Assembly: GCA_963780395.1 (NCBI GenBank)
Contig: CAWABY010000014.1
Span: 62,001-126,000, forward strand
Source of the DNA: VGBV01 sp963780395
GTDB lineage: Bacteria; Actinomycetota; Thermoleophilia; Solirubrobacterales; 70-9
Length of the DNA: 64,000 nt
Direction: 5' to 3'
In this document: positions 1 through 8,171 of the stretch, in pieces
How the letters are laid out: the number at the start of each line of letters is the position of its first letter
Position numbering within the stretch: position 1 is the stretch's first letter
Notes under the pieces: generated by a model
What the model saw: the letters and a program-made list of their open reading frames with translations, nothing else
Databases searched by the model: none
What the model was told of the DNA's origin: nothing
Program-made: the position numbers and the translations under genes

Positions 1-40
1 CAGCGTTGGTCTGTCGATCAGCACGGGTTGAGGCTTCCAT
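1..40 (-). CDS. Possible start of a gene running off the left edge
   Basis: An ATG at 40 on the minus strand opens a frame of 13 codons (MEASTRADRQTNA) that reaches the window edge without a stop. It lies 14 bases downstream of the zinc-ribbon/FHA gene on the same strand, so it could be the next gene of that operon. Nothing about function can be read from so short a piece, and the frame could be chance. Confidence 0.3.
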   Translation of the reverse strand, partial: MEASTRADRQTNA

Positions 41-54
41 TCCGGGTCAGCCCT

Positions 55-525
55 TCATTTCTCCAGGTAACTGAGCTTGTACTTGCCGATCTGGATCTCG
101 TCGCCGTCGGCGAGCGAATGGGACTCGATGCGCCGGCGGTTGACGTAGGTGCCGTTGAGCGAGCCCAGGTCGTCGATGTAGAGCCCGTCGCGGCGGCGCA
201 CCACCAGCGCGTGGTTGCGCGAGACCGTGACGTCGTCGAGGAAGACGCCGGCGTCGGGCGTGCGTCCGATCGAGACCTTGTCGTCGTCCAGCGTGAAGCT
301 CTCGCCGGCGCGCCCGCCGCCGGCGCGGATCACGAGGGCCGCGCCCGCCTTGTCGACCATCTCGTCGATGTCGACCTGGTGCATCTCGCCGGACTCGTCG
401 ACCGTGTAGGTCATCGTCGTCGGCTCGTCCGCCCCGTCGGGACGGGAGAGGTAGGCGCCGCACTTCTGGCAGTAGTTGGCGCCCTCGGCGTTGACGAAGC
501 CGCACTCGGGGCAGTGGATCGCCAC
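55..525 (-). CDS. Zinc-ribbon and FHA-domain protein
   Basis: This 156-residue cytoplasmic protein has two parts. The N-terminus is a zinc ribbon with Cys5, Cys8, Cys19 and Cys22 (CPECG and CQKCG). The C-terminal half, about residues 60-156, is a forkhead-associated domain with the expected IGRT, SRNH and GSLNGTYVN signatures. FHA domains bind phosphothreonine peptides, so the protein is probably a reader or substrate of Ser/Thr kinases, as in the mycobacterial GarA and FhaA systems. That role is inferred from the family; the partner kinase is not in the window. The gene follows the RsiG-like gene by 8 bases on the same strand, so the two are probably co-transcribed. Confidence 0.85.
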   Translation of the reverse strand: MAIHCPECGFVNAEGANYCQKCGAYLSRPDGADEPTTMTYTVDESGEMHQVDIDEMVDKAGAALVIRAGGGRAGESFTLDDDKVSIGRTPDAGVFLDDVTVSRNHALVVRRRDGLYIDDLGSLNGTYVNRRRIESHSLADGDEIQIGKYKLSYLEK

Positions 526-533
526 AGGTGTCC

Positions 534-800
534 CTAGTTGGGCGGCTTGGTCGGAGACTCGTGTTTGCCGGCGAGGATCTCGCTGAGCCGCTTCACGTCA
601 TCGCCCTTGATCAGGGAATCGCCGTCGGGCGTGTGGTCGCGAAGCCTGTTGACCAGCTCGGCGCGAAGGATGTCGATCTGGCCGTGCAGGATGCGCCTGC
701 GGTAGGAGACCTCCTGCTCCTCCGTGGTCAGCTTGTCGATCAGCTCCTTCAGCTCCTCATCGCTCATCGAGCCGATGTTCGGTGTGGTTTCCTCCTCCAC
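534..800 (-). CDS. RsiG-like anti-sigma factor, putative c-di-GMP sensor
   Basis: This is an 88-residue, highly charged helical protein. It carries one copy of the c-di-GMP-binding signature known from Streptomyces RsiG, E-x3-S-x2-R-x3-Q-x3-D. Here the residues are Glu28, Ser32, Arg35, His39 and Asp43, so His replaces the Gln. Streptomyces RsiG has two copies in an antiparallel coiled coil and holds the sigma factor WhiG when bound to c-di-GMP. One-motif homologues that work as homodimers are described from deep-branching actinobacteria. The similarity is visible in the VSYRRR and IDILRAEL stretch. The target sigma factor is not in the window. Sensing and sigma binding are inferred. Confidence 0.72.
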   Translation of the reverse strand: MEEETTPNIGSMSDEELKELIDKLTTEEQEVSYRRRILHGQIDILRAELVNRLRDHTPDGDSLIKGDDVKRLSEILAGKHESPTKPPN

Positions 801-912
801 AGGCCCCTCCTCTCTCGTTTCTCGTTTCGTCTGGTCGCTCGTGCGCCGGTTGTGCCCGTCGTGCCCGTCGTGTGCGTCGGGCGCCGATTATAGGTCGCCT
901 GGCCAGTCTGTC

Positions 913-1536
913 TCAACCCGGGGTTGAAGGTTCTGTTGCAGCCAGCCCGCGCAGCCCGGCGCGCGCGTAGGCGATCGTGGCCAGCACCGAGAGCGCGACG
1001 CCGGCGATCAGCATCACGTTCCAGACCACGCTCTCCACCACCATCGCCCAGAAGATCGCGCCCATGATCGGGAACACCGCGATGCGCCCGTACCAGTTGA
1101 TCTCCAGGTCCTGGCCGCGGCGCACCGCGAACTGGGCCAGCAGCAGGGTGACGAGCTCGCGAACCGCGAGCACGGCCAGGGCCCAGCGCGGCAGCAGCTC
1201 GAAATGCCAGCAGACGGCGGCTCCCGAGAGGATCGTGAGCCGATCGACGACCGGGTCCAGCAGCGCCCCCATGCGGCTGTACTGCCCCGTGACCCGGGCC
1301 AGGAAGCCGTCGAGGTAGTCGCCGGCGGCGATCAGCCAGAACAGCCCCCACGCCCAGGGGTCGTGGCCGTCGCTCGAGTTGAAGGCCAGGTAGAGGAAGA
1401 CGGGGATTCCGGCCAGGCGCAGGTAGCCGACCAGGTTGGGGATCGTCCAGGGCCGCAACGGCTGGCCCTTCTGCGTCTCACGAGGTGGCGGCCCCGAGCG
1501 ATCGAGTCCGAAGCGGCGACGGAAGCTGGTCGCCAT
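913..1536 (-). CDS. pgsA: CDP-alcohol phosphatidyltransferase, PgsA-like
   Basis: The 207-residue integral membrane enzyme contains the complete CDP-alcohol phosphotransferase signature, D-x2-D-G-x2-A-R-x8-G-x3-D-x3-D, in the stretch from GDYLDG to DPVVDR around residues 70-96. Family members swap CMP of CDP-diacylglycerol for an alcohol. With glycerol 3-phosphate the product is phosphatidylglycerol phosphate, the usual PgsA reaction; cardiolipin or phosphatidylinositol phosphate synthases share the motif, so the exact acceptor is not proven. I chose ATG 1536 because the conserved N-terminal segment (PNLVGYLRL) follows closely. The frame stays open far upstream opposite proS, but that part is antisense. 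It is divergent from proS with 24 bases between the starts. Confidence 0.8.
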   Translation of the reverse strand: MATSFRRRFGLDRSGPPPRETQKGQPLRPWTIPNLVGYLRLAGIPVFLYLAFNSSDGHDPWAWGLFWLIAAGDYLDGFLARVTGQYSRMGALLDPVVDRLTILSGAAVCWHFELLPRWALAVLAVRELVTLLLAQFAVRRGQDLEINWYGRIAVFPIMGAIFWAMVVESVVWNVMLIAGVALSVLATIAYARAGLRGLAATEPSTPG

Positions 1537-1560
1537 CAGATGCGAAAGGATGCGTCGTCC

Positions 1561-3073
1561 ATGGCACAGGGAAAGAAAGCAGGGATCAGCCCCACGCGCG
1601 AGGAGGACTTCCCGCAGTGGTTCCAGAGCGTCGTGCGCGACGCCGAGGTCGCCGAGCTCGACCACGTGCGCGGCTGCATGGTGATCAGGCCCTGGGGCTA
1701 CGGCATCTGGGAGCTGATGCAGCGGGCGATGGACGACGCGATCAAGGCAACGGGGGCCGACAACGCCTACTTCCCGGTCTTCATCCCGCTCAACTACTTC
1801 GAGGACGAGGCCAAGCACGTCGAGGGGTTCGCCAAGGAGATGGCGGTCGTCACCCACCACCGGCTCGAGAAGGATCCGAGGAGCGGCGAGCTGACGCCGG
1901 CGGCCGAGCTCTCGGAGCCGCTTGTGGTCCGACCCACATCGGAGACGATCATCGGCCGCTCCTTCGCCAAGTGGATCAACTCCTACCGCGACCTGCCGCT
2001 TCTGGTCAACCAGTGGGCGAACGTGGTGCGCTGGGAGCTGCGCCCGCGGGTGCTGCTGCGCACCACCGAGTTCCTCTGGCAGGAGGGCCATACGGCGCAT
2101 GCGACCGAGGCCGAGGCGCGCGAGGAGACCTCGCAGATGCTCGAGGTCTATCGCGAGTTCGCCGAGTCGGTGATCGCGGTGCCGGTGGTCCCGGGCGAGA
2201 AATCCGAGAGCGAGCGCTTCCCCGGAGCGGAGACCAGTCTCAGCATCGAGGCGATGATGCAGGACGGCAAGGCGCTGCAGGCCGGCACCTCGCACTACCT
2301 GGGTGACGAACTTCTCCCGCGCGATGGGGATCGAGTTCACCGACGAGTCCGGGCAGAGCCGCTTCGCGCACACGACCTCGTGGGGTACCTCCACCCGCCT
2401 GATGGGGGCGCTGGTTATGGCACACGCCGACGACAACGGCTTGCGGCTGCCACCTCGCGTCGCCCCCCAGCAGGTGGTGATCGTGCCGATCACGCGAGAT
2501 GACTCCGAGCCGGTGCTGGCGGCCGCGGGCGAGCTCGCGGCCGAGCTTCGGCGGAAGAAATGGCAGCAGGCGCCGCTGCGCGTCAGCGTCGACGACCGCG
2601 AGCGCAAGCCTGCCGAGAAGCGCTGGGAGTGGATCCGCAAGGGCGCGCCCGTCGTGATCGAGCTGGGCGAGCGCGACATCGAGCAGGGGGTCGTCACCCT
2701 CACTCGGCGCGACGATCCCGAGCTGGAGCGGCAGGCTCTGCCGCGGGAGGACGCCGCCAAGGAGGTCGCCAAGGCCCTAGGCCAGATCCAGCGCGGGCTC
2801 TTCGGCGAGGCCCGCAAGCGCATGCGAGCCCGCACCTCGACCCGGATCCGCAACGTCGAGCAGTTCCGCGAGTTCTTCAGCGGCGACGATCTCGACTCGG
2901 GCGGCTTCGTGCGCGCCCCCTGGAGCGAGGACCCCGCCACCGAGAAGGTGATGGGTGAGCTCGGCGTCAGCGTCCGCTGCATCCCCTTCGACCAGAAGCT
3001 TCCGGCGAACGCGAAGTGCGTGATCTCGGGCGCCCCGGCCAAGGTCGAGGCGGTCTTCGCGAAGGCCTACTAG
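1561..3073 (+). CDS. proS: Prolyl-tRNA synthetase, archaeal/eukaryotic type (frame interrupted)
   Basis: This class II synthetase charges tRNA-Pro with proline. The N-terminal part shows RPTSE (about residue 123) and motif 2 with RTTEF and QEGHTAH (about 166-180). The anticodon-binding part and a C-terminal domain ending in Ala-Tyr follow. There is no bacterial-type editing insertion, so this is the shorter archaeal/eukaryotic-like ProS, here 503 residues if repaired. The frame breaks near 2305, where one extra G separates HYLG from TNFSRAMG; deleting one base restores perfect continuity. The gene is essential in most bacteria, so I treat the break as a sequence error. ATG 1561 follows AAAGGATG, a plausible ribosome site. 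Confidence 0.88.
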
Positions 3074-3102
3074 GCCGCTCGGGCAGTTAGCCTAGGGGCC
3101 TG

Positions 3103-3999
3103 ATGAAAGGCCGTTGGAAGCTGGGGGCATCGGTGCTGGCCGGCGTGGCTCTGCTGGCGCCGGCGAGTGCCCATGGCGCGGTCACGATCGGCAGCAACCT
3201 CGGGCGGACGCCCGCCCTCGGTGTCGGCTGCATCGGCGGTCCCTGCACGTTCGCGCTCCAGGCCCTTGACAGCACCTCCTACGCGGCCCCTGGCGGGGTC
3301 ACCTCGCCCGTCAACGGCATCGTCACCAAGTGGCGGATCCGGACGGGGGGCACTACCACGTCGACCTCGCTCCGGGTCGTGCGGCCGCTCGGCGTGGGCC
3401 AGTTCACAGGTGTCGGCACCTCCACCGCCGTAACCCCGCCGATCAATACCAGCATCGAGTACCCAGCGCAGCTTCCGATCCAGGCCGGGGACCTGATCGG
3501 CATCAACTGCTGCCAACCCGGCACCGGCACGTATTTCCGGATCTCCGACGGCGACACCCATCAATGGTTCGCCCCGGGGTTGGCGGACGGTAGCCTGGGT
3601 GAGGCGCCCGACGACACAGAGGGGGAGCTGCTGCTGCAGGCTGACATCGAGCCCACCTCGGCCTTCACGCTCGACCAGGTGAAGTCGAAGAAGCGCAGCG
3701 TCACCGTGGTCACCGCGACGGTCCCCAACCGCGGCAAGCTGACCGCCGGGGATCCGAGCTCCCCCAACGTCGGGGCGGCCGTCCTGGCGGCGAAGAAGAA
3801 AAAGAAGAAGCTGTTCAACAATGGCGCCTTCCGCATCGGCGGGCCGGGTCAGATCAAGCTATCGATCCGGGCCAGCAAGGTGGCGCGCAGGTTGATCCGC
3901 GACAAGGGCCGCGCGATCAAGGCGAAGCTCAAGGTTGCCTTCGTCCCCACCGGTGGCACCGCGGCCGCCCAGACCGTCCGCGTGAAGCTGAAGCCCTAG
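3103..3999 (+). CDS. Secreted protein of the SPVNG family with a lysine run
   Basis: A 298-residue exported protein of unknown function. Residues 1-25 form a classical signal peptide (LAPASAHGA). The following domain shares the pattern SPVNG-(I/V)-(V/I)-T, a hydrophobic LRVVRP block, a GDLIGI block and ELLLQADIE with the product of the gene at 7437, so the two are paralogues. A run of about seven lysines lies near residue 230, and the last 60 residues look like a separate beta-rich domain. I do not recognise an enzyme motif. Its stop overlaps the possible extended end of ispG at a CTAG (3996-3999). Confidence 0.8.
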   Translation: MKGRWKLGASVLAGVALLAPASAHGAVTIGSNLGRTPALGVGCIGGPCTFALQALDSTSYAAPGGVTSPVNGIVTKWRIRTGGTTTSTSLRVVRPLGVGQFTGVGTSTAVTPPINTSIEYPAQLPIQAGDLIGINCCQPGTGTYFRISDGDTHQWFAPGLADGSLGEAPDDTEGELLLQADIEPTSAFTLDQVKSKKRSVTVVTATVPNRGKLTAGDPSSPNVGAAVLAAKKKKKKLFNNGAFRIGGPGQIKLSIRASKVARRLIRDKGRAIKAKLKVAFVPTGGTAAAQTVRVKLKP

Positions 4000-4101
4000 G
4001 TCCGGCTGAAGCGGCGCCCCGCCGTCGGCGAGGCCTCCTCGTCGAGCTCGACGCGCTTGCCGCCGTTGGGCTTGCCGGCCTTGACCGGCTTCAGGTAGGG
4101 C

Positions 4102-5334
4102 TCACCCGTCCGCCAGCTGCGGGGCCGGTCGATATCGGTACTCGCCCGCCTCGGCCGGGGTTTCGGCCGCCTCCATCGCAGCGATCCGCTCGGGGGTCAG
4201 CTCTCCGGCGTTCTCCTCCTCGATCTTGGCGAGCCAGTCGGCGCCCTCGGCGGCCTCGCCCTCGTTCACCTCGACCTTGCCGCGGTCCAGCGACTTGTCG
4301 ATCTCGGCGAAGAGCGCGTTGACCAGGTCGTCCTGCTTCACCTTTCGCAGCGGCTTGCCGTGGGCGAAGATCAGGCCCTCGTCCTTGGCGCCGGTGATCC
4401 CGAAGTCGGCGTGCGAGGCCTCGCCGATGCCGTTGACCGCGCAACCGAGCACGGCGACCTCGATCGGCTCCTCGTAGCCCTCCAGGCGCTGCTCGATCTC
4501 GGCGACGACGGTGTCCATGTCGAACTGCAGCCGGCCGCAGGTCGGGCAGGCGATCAGCACGGGGCCGCGTTCGCGCAGGTGCAGTGCCTTCAGGATCTCC
4601 CAGCCGACCTTGACCTCCTCCTCGGCGTGGAAGGTGCTGAGGCTGATCCGGATCGTGTCGCCGACGCCGTCGGCGAGCAGGGTGCCCAGGCCGACGCTGG
4701 ACTTGAGCGAGCCTGACCACTTGGTGCCGGCCTCGGTGATGCCCAGGTGGATCGGGTAGGGAATCTTCTCGGCCAGCAGGCGATTCGACGCGATCGTGTT
4801 GGGGACGTTGGTGGACTTGATCGAGACCTTGAAGTTCTCGTAGTCGAGCCGCTCCATCATCTCGACGAACTCGACCGCGGCCTGGACCAGCGCCTCGACC
4901 GAGTTCTTCCGCTCCAGCTCGTGCAGGTGCTTCGGCAGCGAGCCCGAGTTGACCCCGATCCGCATCGGCACGTCGGCCTTGGTTGCCTTCTCGGCGACCT
5001 CGGCGACCTTCTCGGGCCCGCCGATGTTGCCGGGGTTGAGCCGGATGCAATGGGCGCCGGCGTCAATCGCCTTCAGCGCGAGCGTGTGGTTGAAGTGGAT
5101 GTCGGCGATCACGGGGATCGGCGATTCCTTGACGATCGTCTTCAGGGCCTCGACGTCCTTGTCGCGGGGCACGGCGACGCGCACCAGGTCGGCGCCCGCG
5201 TCCGCGACGGTGCGGATCTGCTCCATCGTCGCCTCGAGGTTGGCCGTCTCCGTCTTGCACATCGTCTGCACGGCGACCGGGGCCCCTCCCCCGATCGGCA
5301 CGCCGCCTACGAATATCTGGCGTTTCGATGCCAT
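4102..5334 (-). CDS. ispG: 4-hydroxy-3-methylbut-2-enyl diphosphate synthase
   Basis: IspG (GcpE) reduces the cyclic diphosphate MEcPP to HMBPP in the non-mevalonate isoprenoid pathway, using a [4Fe-4S] cluster. The TIM-barrel half contains IADIHFNH and RLNPGNIG. The cluster half holds CPTCGR (about residue 261) and GCAVNGIGEA (about 295), which supply the three cysteines and the glutamate ligand. I chose ATG 5334 because MASKRQIFVGG matches the usual N-terminus; the open frame upstream is not family-like. As read, the protein has 410 residues. A 35-codon in-phase tail beyond the stop suggests a one-base error near 4104 and a true end at 3996. dxr of the same pathway lies at 12134. Confidence 0.93.
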   Translation of the reverse strand: MASKRQIFVGGVPIGGGAPVAVQTMCKTETANLEATMEQIRTVADAGADLVRVAVPRDKDVEALKTIVKESPIPVIADIHFNHTLALKAIDAGAHCIRLNPGNIGGPEKVAEVAEKATKADVPMRIGVNSGSLPKHLHELERKNSVEALVQAAVEFVEMMERLDYENFKVSIKSTNVPNTIASNRLLAEKIPYPIHLGITEAGTKWSGSLKSSVGLGTLLADGVGDTIRISLSTFHAEEEVKVGWEILKALHLRERGPVLIACPTCGRLQFDMDTVVAEIEQRLEGYEEPIEVAVLGCAVNGIGEASHADFGITGAKDEGLIFAHGKPLRKVKQDDLVNALFAEIDKSLDRGKVEVNEGEAAEGADWLAKIEEENAGELTPERIAAMEAAETPAEAGEYRYRPAPQLADG

Positions 5335-5368
5335 GATCAGAGGATAGGTTCTCGGTTCAGGTGGAGGG

Positions 5369-5716
5369 ATGAAGGCAAGGGCAGCACGCACAGGAGTTCT
5401 CACGTTGGTCGCGCTCGGATCAGTCGTCGTGCCCGCCTGGCCGGGGCACGACAAGACCCCGCCCCAGACCTTCATCAACTCGGGACCGGGATCCCGGACC
5501 ACCGACAAGACGCCGCGCTTCACCTTCTCTTCCAACGAGAAGAAAGCGCGCTTCGTCTGCAAGCGCGACGGCAAGGGCTTCTCGCCGTGCAGCTCCCCCA
5601 AGACCTTGAAGCCGCTCTCCTACGGGCGCCATGGCTTCTACGTGCGGGCGATAGACCCCTTCGCCAACAAGGACGCGACGGCCGCCGCGTACACGTTCAA
5701 GGTCGTCCGCCCTTGA
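5369..5716 (+). CDS. Small secreted Ig-like domain protein
   Basis: A 115-residue protein with an N-terminal signal peptide (about residues 1-25) and one small beta domain. It contains the pattern DKTPRFTFSSNE, two cysteines (in ARFVCKRDG and FSPCSSP) and GRHGFYVRAIDPFAN. This type of bacterial Ig-like module recurs in extracellular proteins of this lineage and usually comes as repeats; here there is a single copy. It starts 12 bases after a GGTGGAGGG ribosome site and its stop TGA overlaps the TTG start of the next gene, so the two are translationally coupled. Function is unknown. Confidence 0.78.
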   Translation: MKARAARTGVLTLVALGSVVVPAWPGHDKTPPQTFINSGPGSRTTDKTPRFTFSSNEKKARFVCKRDGKGFSPCSSPKTLKPLSYGRHGFYVRAIDPFANKDATAAAYTFKVVRP

Positions 5717-6594
5717 GCGCACGGCTCGCCGCAGCGCTCGCGGCTACGGCCGCGCTGGCGGTGGTCGCTCCGCCCGCCCAGGCGCACCACAGCCTGTTGA
5801 TCCGCGAGGTGCGCGCATCGGCTCTCTCGCCGGACTCCGCCTTCGTCGAGCTGCAGGCTTACCGCCAGGGTCAGAACGACCTCACCGGCGCGCAGTTGAT
5901 CGCCTACGACCAGACGGGGGTCACGCAGACGCCGTTCACCTTCACCGGGGCGGCCGCGAACGCGCAGAGCCAGCGCACGGTGCTGGCGGGCGGCACGGGC
6001 GTCGCCGGCGCCGACTTCACCTTCGCCGGCCTCGGCGCTGCGCTTTCGCCCAGCGGCGGCGCCGTCTGCCTGCCCGAGGCGGCGCCGCCCGACTGCGTCT
6101 CGTGGGGCGCGTTCACGGGGGCCTCGATGCTGCCGTTCCCGGGCGCCGGCTCCCCCGCGCCCGCGATCGGCGAGGGCCAGTCGCTGACGCGGACGATCGC
6201 CCGAGGCTGCGCCCTCGGCCTGGATCCGGAGGACGACAGCGACTCCTCGGCCGCCGACCTTTCGCTGGGGTCCCCCACCCCGCGGCCCAACGCCGCGACG
6301 CCGACCGAGCGCGACTGCGTCCCCTGCGGCGGCTCCGACGCGACGCTGATCGGCACCGACGGCAAGGACTCGATCAAGGGAACTTCAGGGCGGGACGTGA
6401 TCGCCGCCCTCGCCGGCGCCGACAAGGTCCGTGGGCTGGGCGGCAACGACGTGCTCTGCGGGGGCATCGGCAAGGACGTCCTGATCGGCGGCGCCGGTCG
6501 CGACAAGCTGATCGGTGCGCGCGGGCGGGACAGCTGCCACGGGGGCAAGGGGGCCGACAGCGCCAAGTCGTGCGAGCGCCGCCGCAGCGCCTGA
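5713..6594 (+). CDS. Secreted LTD-like protein with RTX-type calcium repeats
   Basis: A 293-residue exported protein starting at TTG 5713, which overlaps the previous stop as TTGA. After a signal peptide ending in PAQAHH comes a domain shared with the products of 6687 and 8172. Its pattern is an early L-I-R-E-V, then FVELQ, QSQRTVLAGG, DCVSWG-x-FTG, a DDSDSS block and PTPRPNAATPTE. I compare it loosely to the lamin-tail fold. The C-terminus, about residues 205-285, has nonapeptide repeats such as GGNDVLCGG, GKDVLIGGA and GRDKLIGAR, typical of calcium-binding RTX proteins. Unlike its paralogues it has no lysine tail. It is probably extracellular; the role is unknown. Confidence 0.8.
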   Translation: MSARLAAALAATAALAVVAPPAQAHHSLLIREVRASALSPDSAFVELQAYRQGQNDLTGAQLIAYDQTGVTQTPFTFTGAAANAQSQRTVLAGGTGVAGADFTFAGLGAALSPSGGAVCLPEAAPPDCVSWGAFTGASMLPFPGAGSPAPAIGEGQSLTRTIARGCALGLDPEDDSDSSAADLSLGSPTPRPNAATPTERDCVPCGGSDATLIGTDGKDSIKGTSGRDVIAALAGADKVRGLGGNDVLCGGIGKDVLIGGAGRDKLIGARGRDSCHGGKGADSAKSCERRRSA

Positions 6595-6623
6595 CCGATG
6601 CCCGGCCAATCCGCCATGAATGA

Positions 6624-6652
6624 TTGTCGGCGCCCTTCGCGCGGCGTATAGT
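6624..6652 (+). promoter_or_regulatory. Predicted sigma70-type promoter of the secreted-protein array
   Basis: TTGTCG at 6624-6629 and TATAGT at 6647-6652 are separated by 17 bases, close to the housekeeping consensus. Transcription would start near 6659 and reach the ATG at 6687 after about 28 bases containing GGGGAGAGG. It would drive the genes at 6687, 7437 and 8172. Confidence 0.65.
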
Positions 6653-6686
6653 GCGCCTTGTCCAGGGAACGATTCGGGGAGAGGCA

Positions 6687-7423
6687 ATGAGCAGAAGCAG
6701 GATCGCCGTACTGACCGCAACTGTGGCGCTGGTGGCGAGCGGGGTCTTGGCTACGAACGCGGGGGCTGCTGTTCCATCTGACCAAGGTCAGTGAGGTAAA
6801 CCCGAGCGCCGGCAGCATGGACAACGCATTCATCGAGCTTCAGTTCTTCGCAGACGGGCAGAACTCCCTCGGCGGCCACGACGTCGACTACTACCTTGCC
6901 AATGGCAATCTGCTGGGAAGCACGGACCTCGTGCTGGTTCCGAACGGGCAAAGTCAGCGGACCGTCCTGATCGGTGACACTGGCGTGGCGGGAGCGGACA
7001 TCACCAATGCCACCTTGGGCGACGCAATCTCGGCTGTCGCGGCCGGTGGGGCGGTTTGCTTCGCGGATGGGCAGCCTCCTCGACTGCGTCTCGTGGGGCA
7101 ACTTCACCGGCGCCGGGCTGCTGCCGGGCGCCACTGGCACTCCCGTGGCGCCTGCGGGGATTCCCGCCGGCCAGACGATCGGCCGCAAGCTCAGCGCTGG
7201 CTGCGCAACGCTGCTCGAGCCGTCCGATGACACCGACAACAGCGTCTCCGACTTCTCTCTAGGGGCTCCGACGCCGCGCAGCAACGCGACCGCCCCGACC
7301 GAGAAGGCGTGCGGGAAGAAGGCCAAGAAGAAGAAGTGCAAGAAGAAGAAAAAGAAGGGCACGGGCAAGTACGCCGCCGCCGCCGCCAAGAAGAAGAAGT
7401 GCAAGAAGAAAAAGAAGAAGTAG
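6687..7423 (+). CDS. Secreted LTD-like protein with lysine-rich tail (frame interrupted twice)
   Basis: A paralogue of the proteins at 5713 and 8172. A signal peptide starts at ATG 6687 (MSRSRIAVL). The mature part continues in another frame as HLTKVSEVNPSAG and then QSQRTVLIG, and changes frame again at DCVSWGNFTG. Removing one base near 6774 and one near 7070 gives a continuous 244-residue protein whose blocks match its neighbours. Both breaks are therefore probably sequence errors, although decay of one copy in a tandem family is possible. The tail contains two KKKKCKKKKKK-like blocks separated by GTGKYAAAAA. It is probably extracellular; the function is unknown. Confidence 0.7.
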
Positions 7424-7436
7424 AAAGGGAGAACGG

Positions 7437-8164
7437 ATGCCCAAGAAGCTGTCAGCCCTGATCGCCGCGACCGCACTCGGCGCGCTCGCGGCGCCTGCCG
7501 CTGCGTCCGCCGACACGGTGGTGATGGGAAGCACCCTGGCCAATGACTTCGAGGGCGGAATCAGCACTTCGCCGACGGTCACCGCGCAGCTCTCCTACGA
7601 CCCGGCGACGAGCACCAACCCGGTCATCTCCCCCGTGAACGGCGTGATCACGGGCTGGAAGGTGAAGAGCGCCGACGACGGCGCGCTCTACACCCTCAAG
7701 GTCCTTCGACCGAATGGGCCGGTCAGCCTCGTCACGATGACTAACAGCAACTTCGCGGGAATCTCTTCCGTGGCGGCCCCGTCGGCCGTTCCGGCGGGGA
7801 CCGGCGCTGCGAACCCGACGGGCGTGATCTTCGACTACCCGGGAAACAACCTGCCCATCAGCAAGGGCGACTACATCGGCCTGCTCAGCGGCGGGGACAA
7901 CGACGACCTGCCGCAGAACGGCACCGACGGCGTGACGCAGAACCTGTTCGCCAACAACTTCGCGGCTCTGCCCACGGACGGAACCTCGGCCGACCTACTC
8001 GCCGACGAGCAGCACGACCTCCTGCTGCAGGCGACCATCGAATACACGCCGGACGGCGGCAAGAAGAAGAAGAAGAAGTGCAAGAAAAAGAAGAAGAAGA
8101 AGGGCAAGGCCAAGTCCGCCGCCAAGAAGAAGAAGTGCAAGAAGAAAAGAAGAAGAAGAAGTAG
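7437..8164 (+). CDS. Secreted SPVNG-family protein with lysine-rich tail (end frameshifted)
   Basis: About 242 residues. The signal peptide (MPKKLSALIAAT, cleavage near AAASADT) is followed by a domain paralogous to the protein at 3103, with SPVNGVITGW, LKVLRPNG, GDYIGLLSG and HDLLLQATIEY. The C-terminus is a lysine tail with single cysteines (KKKCKK twice). In the raw sequence the frame slips in an A4 run at 8145-8148 and reads on into the next gene as a 500-residue fusion. Adding one A, as in the sister AAG-AAA-AAG run at 8083, restores a TAG at 8162-8164. The next gene then has its own ATG and signal peptide. No enzymatic motif is seen. Confidence 0.75.
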
Positions 8165-8171
8165 CCGGACG

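Noticed and set aside
913..3042. A 709-codon frame through pgsA and opposite proS
   Set aside because: Only the last 207 residues match the phosphatidyltransferase family. The remainder is antisense to proS.
8055..8160. CRISPR-like or microsatellite array of AAG units
   Set aside because: The repeats are in-frame lysine codons of secreted protein tails, interrupted by TGC cysteine codons, without spacers.
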